Shown in pieces: positions 1 through 7,052 of a stretch of DNA of 29,053 bases. Positions within the stretch are counted from its first letter, which is position 1. The number at the start of each line of letters is the position of its first letter. The notes under the pieces are model-generated. The model saw only the letters and a program-made list of their open reading frames with translations, searched no databases and was not told the DNA's origin. The stretch comes from an uncultured Verrucomicrobiales bacterium (GTDB lineage Bacteria; Verrucomicrobiota; Verrucomicrobiia; Verrucomicrobiales; Akkermansiaceae), in assembly GCA_937916135.1 (NCBI GenBank), contig CALFTQ010000017.1, forward strand, positions 1 to 29,053. Direction: 5' to 3'. A program made the position numbers and the translations under genes.

Positions 1-274
1 TGGCGGTGGTGGTGCCGTCGCCGGCGATGTCGTTGGTCTTGCTGGAGACCTCGCGCACGAGCTGGGCGCCCATGTTCTCGTAGGCGTCCTCGAGCTCAAT
101 TTCCTTGGCCACGGTCACGCCGTCCTTGGTGATATTGGGGGAACCGAACTTCTTGTCGATGACGACATTGCGGCCGGCCGGCCCCAGGGTGCTCTTCACA
201 GCCTTGGCGATTTTGGTCACACCGTTGAGCAGGCTCTGGCGAGCGGATTCGTCGAATGAAAGTTGCTTAGCCAT
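1..274 (-). CDS. groEL: 60 kDa chaperonin GroEL, N-terminal part (runs off the left edge)
   Basis: The reverse strand from 274 to the window edge encodes the first 91 residues of GroEL, beginning MAKQLSFDESARQSLLNGV and continuing through STLGPAGRNVVIDKKFG and the GDGTTTA motif of the equatorial ATP-binding domain. GroEL forms the double-ring ATP-driven folding chamber in the cytosol and works with the GroES lid. It lies 41 bp downstream of groES on the same strand, so the two are almost certainly co-transcribed. The 41-bp spacer is very AT-rich, contains repeats of TAATCATTAAT type, and shows no Shine-Dalgarno sequence. The start is fixed by the conserved N-terminus. Only the 5' end is present, so nothing can be said about the C-terminal tail. 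Confidence 0.98.
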   Translation of the reverse strand, partial: MAKQLSFDESARQSLLNGVTKIAKAVKSTLGPAGRNVVIDKKFGSPNITKDGVTVAKEIELEDAYENMGAQLVREVSSKTNDIAGDGTTTA

Positions 275-315
275 AACTAGAATGATTAATTATTAATGAT
301 TAGTGATTAATTATA

Positions 316-600
316 TTAGTCGATGATGGCGAGGATATCGGACTCGCTGAGGATGGTGTAGGTGGTGCCGTTGAGGGTAACCTCGGTGCCGCCGTACTTG
401 GTGATGAGCACCTTGTCGTTCACGGCCACGTTGAAGGGGATGAGGTTACCGTCCTTATCGCGGCCGCCGGTACCGATGGCGCGCACGATGGCTTCCTGGG
501 GCTTCTCCTTGGCGGTATCGGGCAGGAACAGGCCACCTGCGGTCTTGGTCTCAGCTTCCACACGCTCCACGAGCACTCGATTTCCTAATGGTTTGATCAT
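316..600 (-). CDS. groES: 10 kDa co-chaperonin GroES
   Basis: This 94-residue protein has normal GroES length. It begins MIKPLGNRVLVERVEAE, carries the mobile-loop segment KTAGGLFLPDTAKEKP at about residues 19-34, and ends DILAIID. GroES caps the GroEL ring and closes the folding chamber. It sits between dnaK, 144 bp upstream, and groEL, 41 bp downstream, all on the minus strand. No CIRCE operator is visible upstream. Instead the dnaK-groES gap holds two mutually exclusive inverted repeats. The ATG at 600 gives the canonical N-terminus. No Shine-Dalgarno sequence is seen; the 40 nt before the start are A-rich on the coding strand. Confidence 0.98.
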   Translation of the reverse strand: MIKPLGNRVLVERVEAETKTAGGLFLPDTAKEKPQEAIVRAIGTGGRDKDGNLIPFNVAVNDKVLITKYGGTEVTLNGTTYTILSESDILAIID

Positions 601-651
601 AATAATGTAGTATGTTTGTTTTGTTGAAAATGTTTTTAGTTTTATTTGGTG

Positions 652-742
652 GCAGCGTTCTGAAGTTTCTGCGCGATAGCGGGTACTTTCACTTCGTACT
701 TCCCACCTCGTACTTCGTACCTCAGAACGCTGCGCGTTCTGA
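652..742 (-). promoter_or_regulatory. Competing hairpins between dnaK and groES
   Basis: Starting 2 bp after the dnaK stop on the minus strand, an arm at 742-734 pairs with 730-722 (9 bp, 3-nt loop). The same 722-733 arm is also perfectly complementary over 12 bp to 652-663, which would enclose a 58-nt loop. The two stems share one arm and so exclude each other in the transcript. There is no T-run, so this is not a classic terminator. The loop contains a TACGAAGT/TACGAGGT-type repeat. A role in differential dnaK versus groESL expression, attenuation or RNA processing is inference. Confidence 0.5.
679..722. repeat. TACGAAGT-type repeat, copy 1
   Basis: Read on the minus strand this 44-bp stretch consists of alternating GTACGAAGT and ACGAGGTGGG units and ends in GTGAAAGTACC. 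It closely matches 21934-21973, so it belongs to a dispersed family. It forms most of the loop between the 652-663 and 722-733 inverted-repeat arms. Confidence 0.7.
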
Positions 743-744
743 AA

Positions 745-2670
745 TTACTCATCGACCACTTCGGCGTCCACCACCTTGCTCTTGGCCTTGCGGGGGCCGT
801 TGTCGGCGGAGGAATCGCAGCCGGCATCGCAGGAGCCACCGGCGCAGCCACCCTGCTGGGCAGCAGCAGCCTGAGCGGCGGCGTTCAGCTCAGAGAGGGT
901 CTTTTCGAGCTCCTCGGTCAGCTGCTTGGACTTGGCCACGTCCTTGGCCTCGGCGGCCTTCTTCAGGGCGTCCACCTTCTCCTGGATGGGCTTCACCAGC
1001 TCGGCAGGGGCCTTGTCGCCCATGTCCTTGATCTGGCGCTCCACGTTGTGGGCGAGGGAGTCGGCCTTGTTGATGACCTCGATATCCTCGGCCTTGCGGC
1101 GGTCTTCCTCGGCGTGGGCCTCGGCTTCCTTCTTGGCGCGCTCAATCTCATCCTTGGAGAGACCGGAGGAACCCTGGATGGAGATATTCTGCTCCTTGCC
1201 GGTGTTCTTGTCCTTGGCAGTCACCTTCAGGATACCGTTGGCGTCCATATCGAAGGTCACCTCAATCTGGGGCACGCCGCGGGGGGCGGGCTGGATGCCG
1301 TCCAGCTTGAAGTTGCCGAGCAGCTTGTTGTCGTTGAACATCTTGCGCTCACCCTGGCAGATGCGGATATCCACGGCGGGCTGGTTATCAGCAGCGGTGG
1401 AGAACACCTGGCTCTTGCGCACGGGGATGGTGGTGTTGCGGTCAATCATGGGGGTGGCAATGCCGCCCATGGTCTCGATGGAAAGCGTGAGCGGGGTCAC
1501 GTCCAGCAGCAGCACGTCATTCACCTCACCGGAAAGCACGCCACCCTGCGTAGCGGCGCCCATGGCCACCACTTCGTCCGGGTTCACGCCCTTGTGCGGT
1601 TCCTTGCCGGCCAGGCGCTTGGCCATCTCCTGCACGGCGGGCATGCGGGTCATACCACCCACGAGCACGAGCTCGTTGATATCGCTGGTGCTCAGGCCGG
1701 CGGCGGCGATACACTCGCGAACCGGGCGGGCGGTGCGCTCCAGCAGGTTCTCGGTGAGCTGCTCCAGCTTGCTGCGGGTCAGCGTGAGCTGGATGTGCTT
1801 GGGGCCGGTAGCATCCATGGTGATGAACGGCAGGGAGATGTCATAGCTCTGGGTGGAGGAGAGGGCAATCTTGGCCTTCTCTGCCTCTTCCTTGATGCGC
1901 TGCAGGGCGTCCATCTGCTTGGAGATATCCATGCCCTCGCGGCTCTTGAATTCGGCCAGAACCCAGTTGATGACAGCGTTGTCCCAGTCATCACCACCCA
2001 GGTGGGTATCACCATCGGAAGCCTTCACCTCGAACACGCCGTCGCCGATTTCCAGCACGGAGATATCGAAGGTACCGCCACCAAGGTCATACACAGCAAT
2101 CTGCTCGTTGCTGCCCTTGTCCAGGCCATAGGCCAGAGCGGCGGCAGTGGGTTCGTTGATGATGCGGCGCACCTTCAGGCCGGCGATTTCACCGGCGGCC
2201 TTGGTGGCGTTGCGCTGGGCATCGTTGAAGTAGGCGGGCACGGTGATGACAGCCTCGGTGATGGTCTCGCCCAGCTTGGCCTCAGCATCGGCCTTCAGCT
2301 TGCCGAGAATCATGGCGCTGATTTCCTGGGGGGAGTACACCTTGGTCTCGCCGGCCACTTCCACCTGGATGTGGGCGTCGCCATTCGGGGCCTCCACGAT
2401 GGTGTAGGGCACCTTCTTGTCATCCGCAGTCAGCTCGGCATACTTGCGGCCGATGAGGCGCTTGGCGGAGAACACCGTGTTGCGGGGGTTGGTCACGGCC
2501 TGGCGCTTGGCAGCCTGGCCCACGATACGCTCGCCGGTCTTGGTGAACGCGACGATGGAGGGGGTGGTACGTGCGCCCTCGCTGTTTTCCAGCACAGTGG
2601 CCTGACCGCCATCCATGACGGCCATGCAGGAGTTCGTCGTACCAAGGTCAATACCGAGTATCTTGCTCAT
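745..2670 (-). CDS. dnaK: Hsp70 chaperone DnaK
   Basis: The 641-residue protein has full DnaK length. The ATPase domain begins MSKILGIDLGTTNSCMAVMD with the phosphate-1 motif, and includes VYDLGGGTFDISVLEIGDG near residue 195 and LVLVGGMTRMPAVQEM near residue 335. The substrate-binding domain starts at about residue 385 (LLLDVTPLTLSIETMGG), followed by the helical lid. It ends VVDAEVVDE, like the usual EEV-type tail. It binds exposed hydrophobic segments in an ATP cycle with DnaJ and GrpE, neither of which is encoded here. Just before the C-terminal motif is an unusual cysteine-rich stretch with Cys609, Cys614 and Cys618 in a Gly/Ala/Asp context. The gene is followed by groES and groEL. The start is set by the conserved N-terminus. 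Confidence 0.98.
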   Translation of the reverse strand: MSKILGIDLGTTNSCMAVMDGGQATVLENSEGARTTPSIVAFTKTGERIVGQAAKRQAVTNPRNTVFSAKRLIGRKYAELTADDKKVPYTIVEAPNGDAHIQVEVAGETKVYSPQEISAMILGKLKADAEAKLGETITEAVITVPAYFNDAQRNATKAAGEIAGLKVRRIINEPTAAALAYGLDKGSNEQIAVYDLGGGTFDISVLEIGDGVFEVKASDGDTHLGGDDWDNAVINWVLAEFKSREGMDISKQMDALQRIKEEAEKAKIALSSTQSYDISLPFITMDATGPKHIQLTLTRSKLEQLTENLLERTARPVRECIAAAGLSTSDINELVLVGGMTRMPAVQEMAKRLAGKEPHKGVNPDEVVAMGAATQGGVLSGEVNDVLLLDVTPLTLSIETMGGIATPMIDRNTTIPVRKSQVFSTAADNQPAVDIRICQGERKMFNDNKLLGNFKLDGIQPAPRGVPQIEVTFDMDANGILKVTAKDKNTGKEQNISIQGSSGLSKDEIERAKKEAEAHAEEDRRKAEDIEVINKADSLAHNVERQIKDMGDKAPAELVKPIQEKVDALKKAAEAKDVAKSKQLTEELEKTLSELNAAAQAAAAQQGGCAGGSCDAGCDSSADNGPRKAKSKVVDAEVVDE

Positions 2671-2756
2671 GGTTTATTGTCTTTCTATTTTATTTGTTGT
2701 TTGTTTTTAGAAATCGGTCGGTCTGCACTCGCGCAAACGTTCTTACCTTCACTGTC

Positions 2757-2771
2757 GCAAATTCCGTGCCA
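2757..2771 (-). promoter_or_regulatory. Sigma-54-like promoter upstream of dnaK
   Basis: On the minus strand this reads TGGCACGGAATTTGC. GG and GC are separated by exactly 10 nt, as in the consensus TGGCAC-N5-TTGC for sigma-54 -24/-12 elements. The expected start would leave a leader of about 75 nt before the dnaK ATG at 2670. No enhancer-binding regulator gene is nearby. A weaker sigma-70-like pair (ATGACA, then TATAAG with a 19-nt spacer) lies farther upstream. The match is seen; its use is inferred. Confidence 0.4.
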
Positions 2772-2954
2772 ACTTTTGCACACGAACACAAAGCAAGAGA
2801 GTATATGCTTATAATTAAGGAACTTGGTGCATTGTCATATATTTTCAGCAAGCCAAGTCCGGCACGCTTACTGTGAGACAAAATGCCGCAGACGCACAAA
2901 TTGCCGCAGCCGCCACCGCGGCATTCTGCCGCAGCGAAATAACGCCGCTCTGCC

Positions 2955-3075
2955 CGATAAATTGATGTTTGTAGTTGTCGGAGCACGGGACTTCAGTCCC
3001 GAAATAACGGTGCTTCCAATCGGGACTGAAGTCCCGTGCTCCGACAGAGTTCCCCCGACAAATTCCAATTTATCG
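2955..3075. repeat. Palindromic intergenic repeat, copy A
   Basis: The core is 2977-3045: 26-bp arms at 2977-3002 and 3020-3045 are perfect reverse complements around a 17-nt loop. Each arm also contains a smaller palindrome, GGGACTTCAGTCCC or its complement, so cruciform or cloverleaf forms are possible. Outer 18-nt arms at 2955-2972 and 3058-3075 match at 15 of 18 positions. Other copies lie at 9123-9276, 15960-16085 and 23134-23257. There is no coding capacity, which resembles a MITE or a REP/BIME-type element. Confidence 0.9.
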
Positions 3076-3133
3076 CTTCGCTCATGCGTATGATGTGTGG
3101 GGGAAATCAGACCCGAAGCGGTGTGCAAAAGCG

Positions 3134-3173
3134 CAAAATTAAAACACCCTATCCGGCAAGGCGGACAGGGTGT
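3134..3173 (-). terminator. Rho-independent terminator of the glycine-zipper lipoprotein gene
   Basis: On the minus strand the arm ACACCCTGTCCG pairs with CGGATAGGGTGT (one mismatch) around a short loop, and is followed by TTTTAATTTT. It lies 26 bp past the stop codon of the lipoprotein gene. Confidence 0.85.
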
Positions 3174-3199
3174 GGTAAAAGGCTCAAACGGCAGGAGGC

Positions 3200-3685
3200 T
3201 TACATGCCATCGGGTTCGAAGCGGCTGTTGTTGGTGCCGTGGTAGTACATACCGTGAGCACCCACGGGGATGTAGCCATACTGCTGGGACACCGGCTGAG
3301 TCACAGAGTAGAGCTGGCTGGTGCCATCGATCTGCACGGTGAGGGTCTGGCCCTTGGTGTTGCCCATGGAATCAGTCAGGTAGCGACCGGCAAGAGCACC
3401 GGCAGCACCGAAGCCCAGAGCGGACACAATGCGGCCGGAACCACCGCCCAGGAGCTGGCCGGCACCGGCACCGAGCACGGCACCCACGCCCGTGCCAAGG
3501 TTCTTGGCAGTGCTGGTGGTCTCAATGTTCACATTCTTGGCAGCCACCACCGTAGCGGGGAAAGCCTGAGCACCGTAGCCCACCTTGTTGGGGGACACGT
3601 TGTTGCCATCCACCATGGTGGAGCAGGAGGTGGTAAGCAGGGCGACACCTGCAACCAGAGCTGTAGCGATGTAGTTCATTTTCAT
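3200..3685 (-). CDS. Glycine-zipper lipoprotein (SlyB-like)
   Basis: The 161-residue product begins MKMNYIATALVAGVALLTTSCS, a lipoprotein signal with lipobox LTTSC and lipidated Cys21. Residues about 70-105 are a glycine zipper (VLGAGAGQLLGGGSG, then GFGAAGALAGRYLTDSM), as in SlyB/PcP outer-membrane lipoproteins of the 2TM glycine-zipper type. The C-terminal third is polar and ends in a Tyr/His/Gly-rich segment. A longer reading from 3736 would place 17 extra residues before the signal peptide, so 3685 (or the second Met at 3679) is preferred. It likely sits in the outer membrane and may affect envelope integrity. The function is inferred from the zipper alone. It is monocistronic, with its own terminator. 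Confidence 0.8.
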   Translation of the reverse strand: MKMNYIATALVAGVALLTTSCSTMVDGNNVSPNKVGYGAQAFPATVVAAKNVNIETTSTAKNLGTGVGAVLGAGAGQLLGGGSGRIVSALGFGAAGALAGRYLTDSMGNTKGQTLTVQIDGTSQLYSVTQPVSQQYGYIPVGAHGMYYHGTNNSRFEPDGM

Positions 3686-3860
3686 ATGCGTATAGAATGG
3701 GTTATATGATAGAATATTCCTGAGGTACGCTACCATGTTACCCCAGAGGAGAGGGCGGCGTCAAGTGCATTTACGCATTGTGACACACAGTTCTCACCGA
3801 TACAGGCGCGCCAGCGGGAGAGTTTGACGTAAAGAAAAGCAAAAAAGTCAGAAATTTGGC

Positions 3861-3889
3861 TTGCAATTACAATCATTCTGATGTATAAA
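3861..3889 (+). promoter_or_regulatory. Promoter of the small basic protein gene
   Basis: A -35 box TTGCAA (3861-3866) and a -10 box TATAAA (3884-3889) are separated by 17 nt. Transcription would start near 3896, leaving a leader of about 49 nt. This is longer than for most promoters in this window. Confidence 0.65.
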
Positions 3890-3944
3890 CGGCCACCACT
3901 TATCCGCAGTGATGCGGAGCTAACCTTTACAAAACACACTATAT

Positions 3945-4100
3945 ATGTCCAAGCACTCCACACTCAAGGCTACTGGTACCGTCGGCGGCAAGCGTTCTGT
4001 TCTCAAGCGTTTCGAGCGCGTGAAGCTCATGAAGGAACGCGGTCAGTGGAAGGAAGGCCAGAGCCCCATCGGCCTGCCCAAGACCAAGTTTGAAGCTTAA
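3945..4100 (+). CDS. Small basic protein of the Verrucomicrobia/Chlamydiae type
   Basis: This is a 51-residue, strongly basic protein starting MSKHSTLKATGTVGGKRSVL, with 13 Lys/Arg, and ending KTKFEA. It resembles the small basic protein family (TIGR04137 as I recall it) found in Verrucomicrobia, Chlamydiae and Planctomycetes and suspected of ribosome association. It has its own promoter (3861-3889) and a strong terminator (4136-4170), consistent with an abundant stand-alone transcript. Its size and charge suggest RNA binding; no function is proven by the sequence. It is one of the best taxonomic markers in this window. The start is the only ATG in a suitable position. Confidence 0.85.
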   Translation: MSKHSTLKATGTVGGKRSVLKRFERVKLMKERGQWKEGQSPIGLPKTKFEA

Positions 4101-4135
4101 TTGGCCCCTCACGAGAGGGAACTCACATTTTCTGG

Positions 4136-4170
4136 AGCCCCCCGGTTGTGGCAACCGCGGGGCTTCTTTA
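4136..4170 (+). terminator. Terminator after the small basic protein gene
   Basis: AGCCCC and GGGGCT form the base and GGTTG/CAACC the upper part of a stem with a TGG loop and small internal mismatches, followed by TCTTTAT. It lies 35 bp after the stop codon and 28 bp before the next gene. Confidence 0.8.
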
Positions 4171-4197
4171 TACACTGTAAGTTTAGAGAAATCTACT

Positions 4198-5550
4198 ATG
4201 TCTGAAGATACTGGCTACCCCGCAGCCCCTGAGGGCAGCGTGCGCCTGAATAAGTTTCTGGCCATGTGCGGCTACGAGAGCCGCCGCGCCGCGGACCGCC
4301 TCATTGCCGAGGGCCGCGTGGAGGTGAATGGCAAGGCCGTGGATACCCCCGGACTGCGCGTGATGCCCACTGATTTTGTGCGAGTGGACGGTCGCCGCGC
4401 CGTGCCGCAGGAGGAAGTGGTCATCCTGCTGAACAAGCCGCGAGGCTATGTGTGCAGCCGCGAGGCCCAGGGCGCCATCGGCACCGTGTATGACCTGCTG
4501 CCCGCCAAGTACCGGCACGCCAACTATGTGGGCCGACTGGATGCCGACAGCGAGGGTCTGCTTATTTTCACGAACAATGGCAGCATGAGCCAAAACCTGG
4601 CCCACCCCAGTGGCGGCGTGGAAAAGGAATACTGGGTCACACTTGACCAGGCATTCGACAGCAGCGTGCTCATCCAGCTGCTGAAGGGGGTGCGCATCCC
4701 GGAAGGCCAAGCCAAGGCCAAATATGTATCCCGCCTTTCCGCCCGCCGTGCGTGCGTGGTGCTGGAGCAAGGGCTGAAGCGCCAGGTGCGCCAGATGTTT
4801 GCCTGCCTCGGCCTGCGCGTCAAGAAACTGGTGCGCGTGCGTATCGGTTCCCTCTGGGGTGGCGACCTGGAGCCCGGTCACTGCCAGCTCATGAGCGCAG
4901 AACAGATTGCCCTGGCCGGCACCAACCCGCGCCGCCGCAAGGGGCTCATGGGCGCAAAACAAGTGTTCAAGCCGCGTCCTAATCCCACCGCCGGCAAGCA
5001 GGCTGAGGAAGATGAGGACGAAGGCTACGTGTTCAACCCCGCCGACTTCGAGACCGAGGAAGAAGCCCTGGGCATCGCGACCAAGTTCACGGAGGGAGAG
5101 GCCTTCGAGCCTGAGCGCGAGGATTCCCGCCGCCCCTTCGGCCGCGCCCCGCGCAACCGCCGCGATGATTCCCGCAGCTTCGGCGACCGCAAGCCCTTTG
5201 GCGAACGCCGCAGCTTCGGTGAGCGCAAATCTTTCGGCGAGCGCAAGAACTTCGGTGAGCGCCGCTCCTTCGATGGCGAGCGCCGCAGCTTCGGCGAGCG
5301 CAAGAACTTCGGCGAGCGCCGCTCCTTCGATGGTGAGCGCCGCAGCTTTGGCGAGCGCAAGAACTTCGGCGAGCGTCGCTCCTTCGATGGCGAGCGCCGC
5401 AGCTTCGGTGAACGCAAGAACTTCGGCGAGCGCAAGTCCTTTGGTGAGCGCCGCAGCTTCGGTGAGCGCAAACCCTCCTTCGGAGGCCGCAAGCCCTTCA
5501 ACCGCAATGGCGGCGGGCGCAGCTCCGGCGGTTTCCGCCGCGGCGAATAA
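4198..5550 (+). CDS. RsuA/RluB-family rRNA pseudouridine synthase with arginine-rich repeat tail
   Basis: The 450-residue protein has an S4 RNA-binding domain at about residues 15-62 (VRLNKFLAMCGYESRRAADR) and an RsuA/RluB/RluE catalytic domain at about 73-245. The active-site motif is GRLDADSEGLL with catalytic Asp115, and the family segment GLKRQVRQMF follows. It converts a specific rRNA uridine to pseudouridine. From about residue 300 it changes into an acidic linker and then a tail of about 120 residues rich in Arg, Phe, Gly, Glu and Lys, built of FGERK, FGERR and SFDGERR units. The tail resembles FG/RGG-like extensions on RNA-binding proteins. The start at 4198 follows the upstream terminator; a longer reading from 4090 would cross that terminator. 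RluB is most likely, but RluE or RsuA specificity cannot be excluded. Confidence 0.92.
   Translation: MSEDTGYPAAPEGSVRLNKFLAMCGYESRRAADRLIAEGRVEVNGKAVDTPGLRVMPTDFVRVDGRRAVPQEEVVILLNKPRGYVCSREAQGAIGTVYDLLPAKYRHANYVGRLDADSEGLLIFTNNGSMSQNLAHPSGGVEKEYWVTLDQAFDSSVLIQLLKGVRIPEGQAKAKYVSRLSARRACVVLEQGLKRQVRQMFACLGLRVKKLVRVRIGSLWGGDLEPGHCQLMSAEQIALAGTNPRRRKGLMGAKQVFKPRPNPTAGKQAEEDEDEGYVFNPADFETEEEALGIATKFTEGEAFEPEREDSRRPFGRAPRNRRDDSRSFGDRKPFGERRSFGERKSFGERKNFGERRSFDGERRSFGERKNFGERRSFDGERRSFGERKNFGERRSFDGERRSFGERKNFGERKSFGERRSFGERKPSFGGRKPFNRNGGGRSSGGFRRGE
5233..5403 (+). repeat. Three in-frame 57-bp tandem repeats in the pseudouridine synthase tail
   Basis: Units at 5233-5289, 5290-5346 and 5347-5403 encode the same 19 residues, FGERKNFGERRSFDGERRS. 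They differ only at a few synonymous positions (ggc/ggt, agc, cgt/cgc). Truncated, degenerate units continue to about 5490. This is a likely site of copy-number variation between strains. Confidence 0.95.
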
Positions 5551-5568
5551 GCCACCGCAATTCCCTTT

Positions 5569-5607
5569 ACCGGTGCTGATTTAACATCGTCAGCACCGGT
5601 TTTTCTT
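5569..5607 (+). terminator. Terminator after the pseudouridine synthase gene
   Basis: ACCGGTGCTGA pairs perfectly with TCAGCACCGGT around a 10-nt loop and is followed by TTTTCTTT. It starts 19 bp after the stop codon. Confidence 0.95.
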
Positions 5608-5641
5608 TCAACACCTGCCTTTTCCCAGAATCATAAACCGT

Positions 5642-6994
5642 ATGAAAGCCCCCTGGATTCTCGCCGCCCTGCTTGCCCTGCCCCTGCTGGCTCAGGAGAC
5701 AACCACCCCCGCCCTCTCCTGCGATGATGAGCGAATGGAACAAAGCCTGGCAGAACTCAAAGCAGAAGCAGAAAAGGGAGACGCCTACTCCCAGCGGCAG
5801 GTCTACCTGCGCTATGCCATGAAAGGCCACCGCGCACAGGCTGCTGCCTGGGCAGATAAGCTCATTGAGAATCTCACGCAGAAAGGCCAGGCCGGCGACC
5901 AGAAAGCCATGTGGCTGCTGGCCCGCATGTTCATGACGGGGGATGAAGTCATCCCGGCGGATATGGCGCGCAGCGTGGAGTGGTTCAACCGCCTCTCCGC
6001 CGCGGGGGAGCCCTCCGCCGCATTCATCCTGGGAGACCTGTACACCAGGCAGAACAGCCCGGAGGCCGCCAGGTCTGCCTATGCCAAGGCCTACGCCATC
6101 TACAGCGATATGGCCGCCAAGGGGGACACCGAGGCCCTCTACTGGCAGGGCTACATGGAGCTTAACGCATTGGGCACCATGCAGAATGCGAAAGACGGCA
6201 TTGCCCGCATGGAACAGGCTGCCGCCGCCGGCGCCCTGCCCGCAGCCTACCAGCTCTTCAAGGTCTATACCACCGGAATCGGCACCCCGGCAGATGAGGC
6301 CAAAGCCCTCGCCTACGCCACCCAGCTGGCCGACCAGGGCAAGGACGCCCAGATGGCCTATGTGGTGGCCGATGCCTACCTGAAAGGCAAGGGAATCCCC
6401 AAGGATGAGACGAAAGGCATGCAGTATCTGGAAAAAGCCGTGGCAGCGCAGGTGCCGGCCGCGCTCTACCACAAAGCCTGGATGCTCCAGGAACAAGGCA
6501 AGCACCGGGAAGCACTGGAAGGCTACCGCGCCGCCGCCCAGCAGGGCCATGCCGATGCCGCAGTCAAAGCCGGTTCCATGCTCATCTTCGGGGATGGGGT
6601 GGAAGCCGACTCTGCGGAAGGGCTCAAGATTCTCCAGTATGCCAGCAGTGCGCTGGAGAGCCCCTTCGCCCCCTACGAACTGGGCCGCTACTACGACAGC
6701 GTGGGCGAGGGAGCCCTGGCCGATGAATACTACATCACCGCCAGCAACCGCGGCTACCCCGCCGCCATGGCCCGCCGCGGCCTGCTCCACCTGGACCCCA
6801 CCTCCGGCCTTACATGGAACCCCACGGCCACCTACCACTGGTGGAAACTCGGAGCCGATGCGGGGGATGAAACCTGCACCCTCTACCTGCGTCTCTACCT
6901 CTTCGTCTTCGTTCCCCTGCTCCTCATCCTCATCTTCGGCCTGCCGCTCTACTTTGTGCATTACATGGTCAAACGCCGCAACGAACAGGAATGA
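5642..6994 (+). CDS. Exported Sel1/TPR-like repeat protein with C-terminal membrane anchor
   Basis: The 450-residue protein begins with a signal peptide (MKAPWILAALLALPLLAQE, likely cut near residue 18). It continues as a series of helical Sel1-like repeats: A-x-x-G-[DN]-x-x-A patterns recur, for example KGDTEALYWQGYMELNALGT and QGHADAAVKAGSMLIFGDGV. Near the C-terminus a hydrophobic helix (LFVFVPLLLILIFGLPLYFV, about residues 420-440) is followed by KRRNEQE. It would therefore lie in the periplasm, anchored to the inner membrane by its end. Sel1 arrays usually act as protein-interaction scaffolds; the partner is unknown. It is flanked by terminators or promoters on both sides and is probably monocistronic. 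Confidence 0.85.
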   Translation: MKAPWILAALLALPLLAQETTTPALSCDDERMEQSLAELKAEAEKGDAYSQRQVYLRYAMKGHRAQAAAWADKLIENLTQKGQAGDQKAMWLLARMFMTGDEVIPADMARSVEWFNRLSAAGEPSAAFILGDLYTRQNSPEAARSAYAKAYAIYSDMAAKGDTEALYWQGYMELNALGTMQNAKDGIARMEQAAAAGALPAAYQLFKVYTTGIGTPADEAKALAYATQLADQGKDAQMAYVVADAYLKGKGIPKDETKGMQYLEKAVAAQVPAALYHKAWMLQEQGKHREALEGYRAAAQQGHADAAVKAGSMLIFGDGVEADSAEGLKILQYASSALESPFAPYELGRYYDSVGEGALADEYYITASNRGYPAAMARRGLLHLDPTSGLTWNPTATYHWWKLGADAGDETCTLYLRLYLFVFVPLLLILIFGLPLYFVHYMVKRRNEQE

Positions 6995-7009
6995 TGCGCA
7001 AATGCCGGC

Positions 7010-7038
7010 TTGCAGTCTGAAGCAAAACCTGCTAGAAT
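7010..7038 (+). promoter_or_regulatory. Promoter of the transaldolase gene
   Basis: A -35 box TTGCAG (7010-7015), a 17-nt spacer and a -10 box TAGAAT (7033-7038) lie between the Sel1 gene and transaldolase. The -10 box ends 14 nt before the ATG, so the leader would be only about 8 nt. Confidence 0.8.
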
Positions 7039-7052
7039 ACGCTTACAACATT

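Larger units (their letters stand above)
2671..3199. other. 529-bp non-coding region between dnaK and a lipoprotein gene
   Basis: No convincing gene was found here. Going rightward, the region holds the dnaK leader and promoter candidates (2671-2860), a GC-rich stretch with three copies of TGCCGCAG (2884, 2902, 2927), palindromic repeat copy A (2955-3075) and the terminator of the lipoprotein gene (3134-3173). Confidence 0.7.

Noticed and set aside
2720..2735. CIRCE operator for HrcA before dnaK
   Set aside because: A single GCACTC is present, but the partner GAGTGC nine bases away is missing. No CIRCE is seen before groES either.
1048..2814. Open frame of 588 codons on the plus strand opposite dnaK
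   Set aside because: It is a shadow of dnaK caused by GC-rich codon use. It has no recognisable protein features, and the dnaK frame is unequivocal.
5603..5631. Promoter for the Sel1-repeat gene
   Set aside because: CAGAAT ends 10 nt before the ATG, in line with other genes here, but no acceptable -35 box is present and the region overlaps the preceding terminator tail.
5567..6961. Long minus-strand frame opposite the Sel1-repeat gene
   Set aside because: The plus-strand protein has a signal peptide, repeats and a membrane anchor. The opposite reading has low-complexity Gly/Val/His composition typical of antisense frames.
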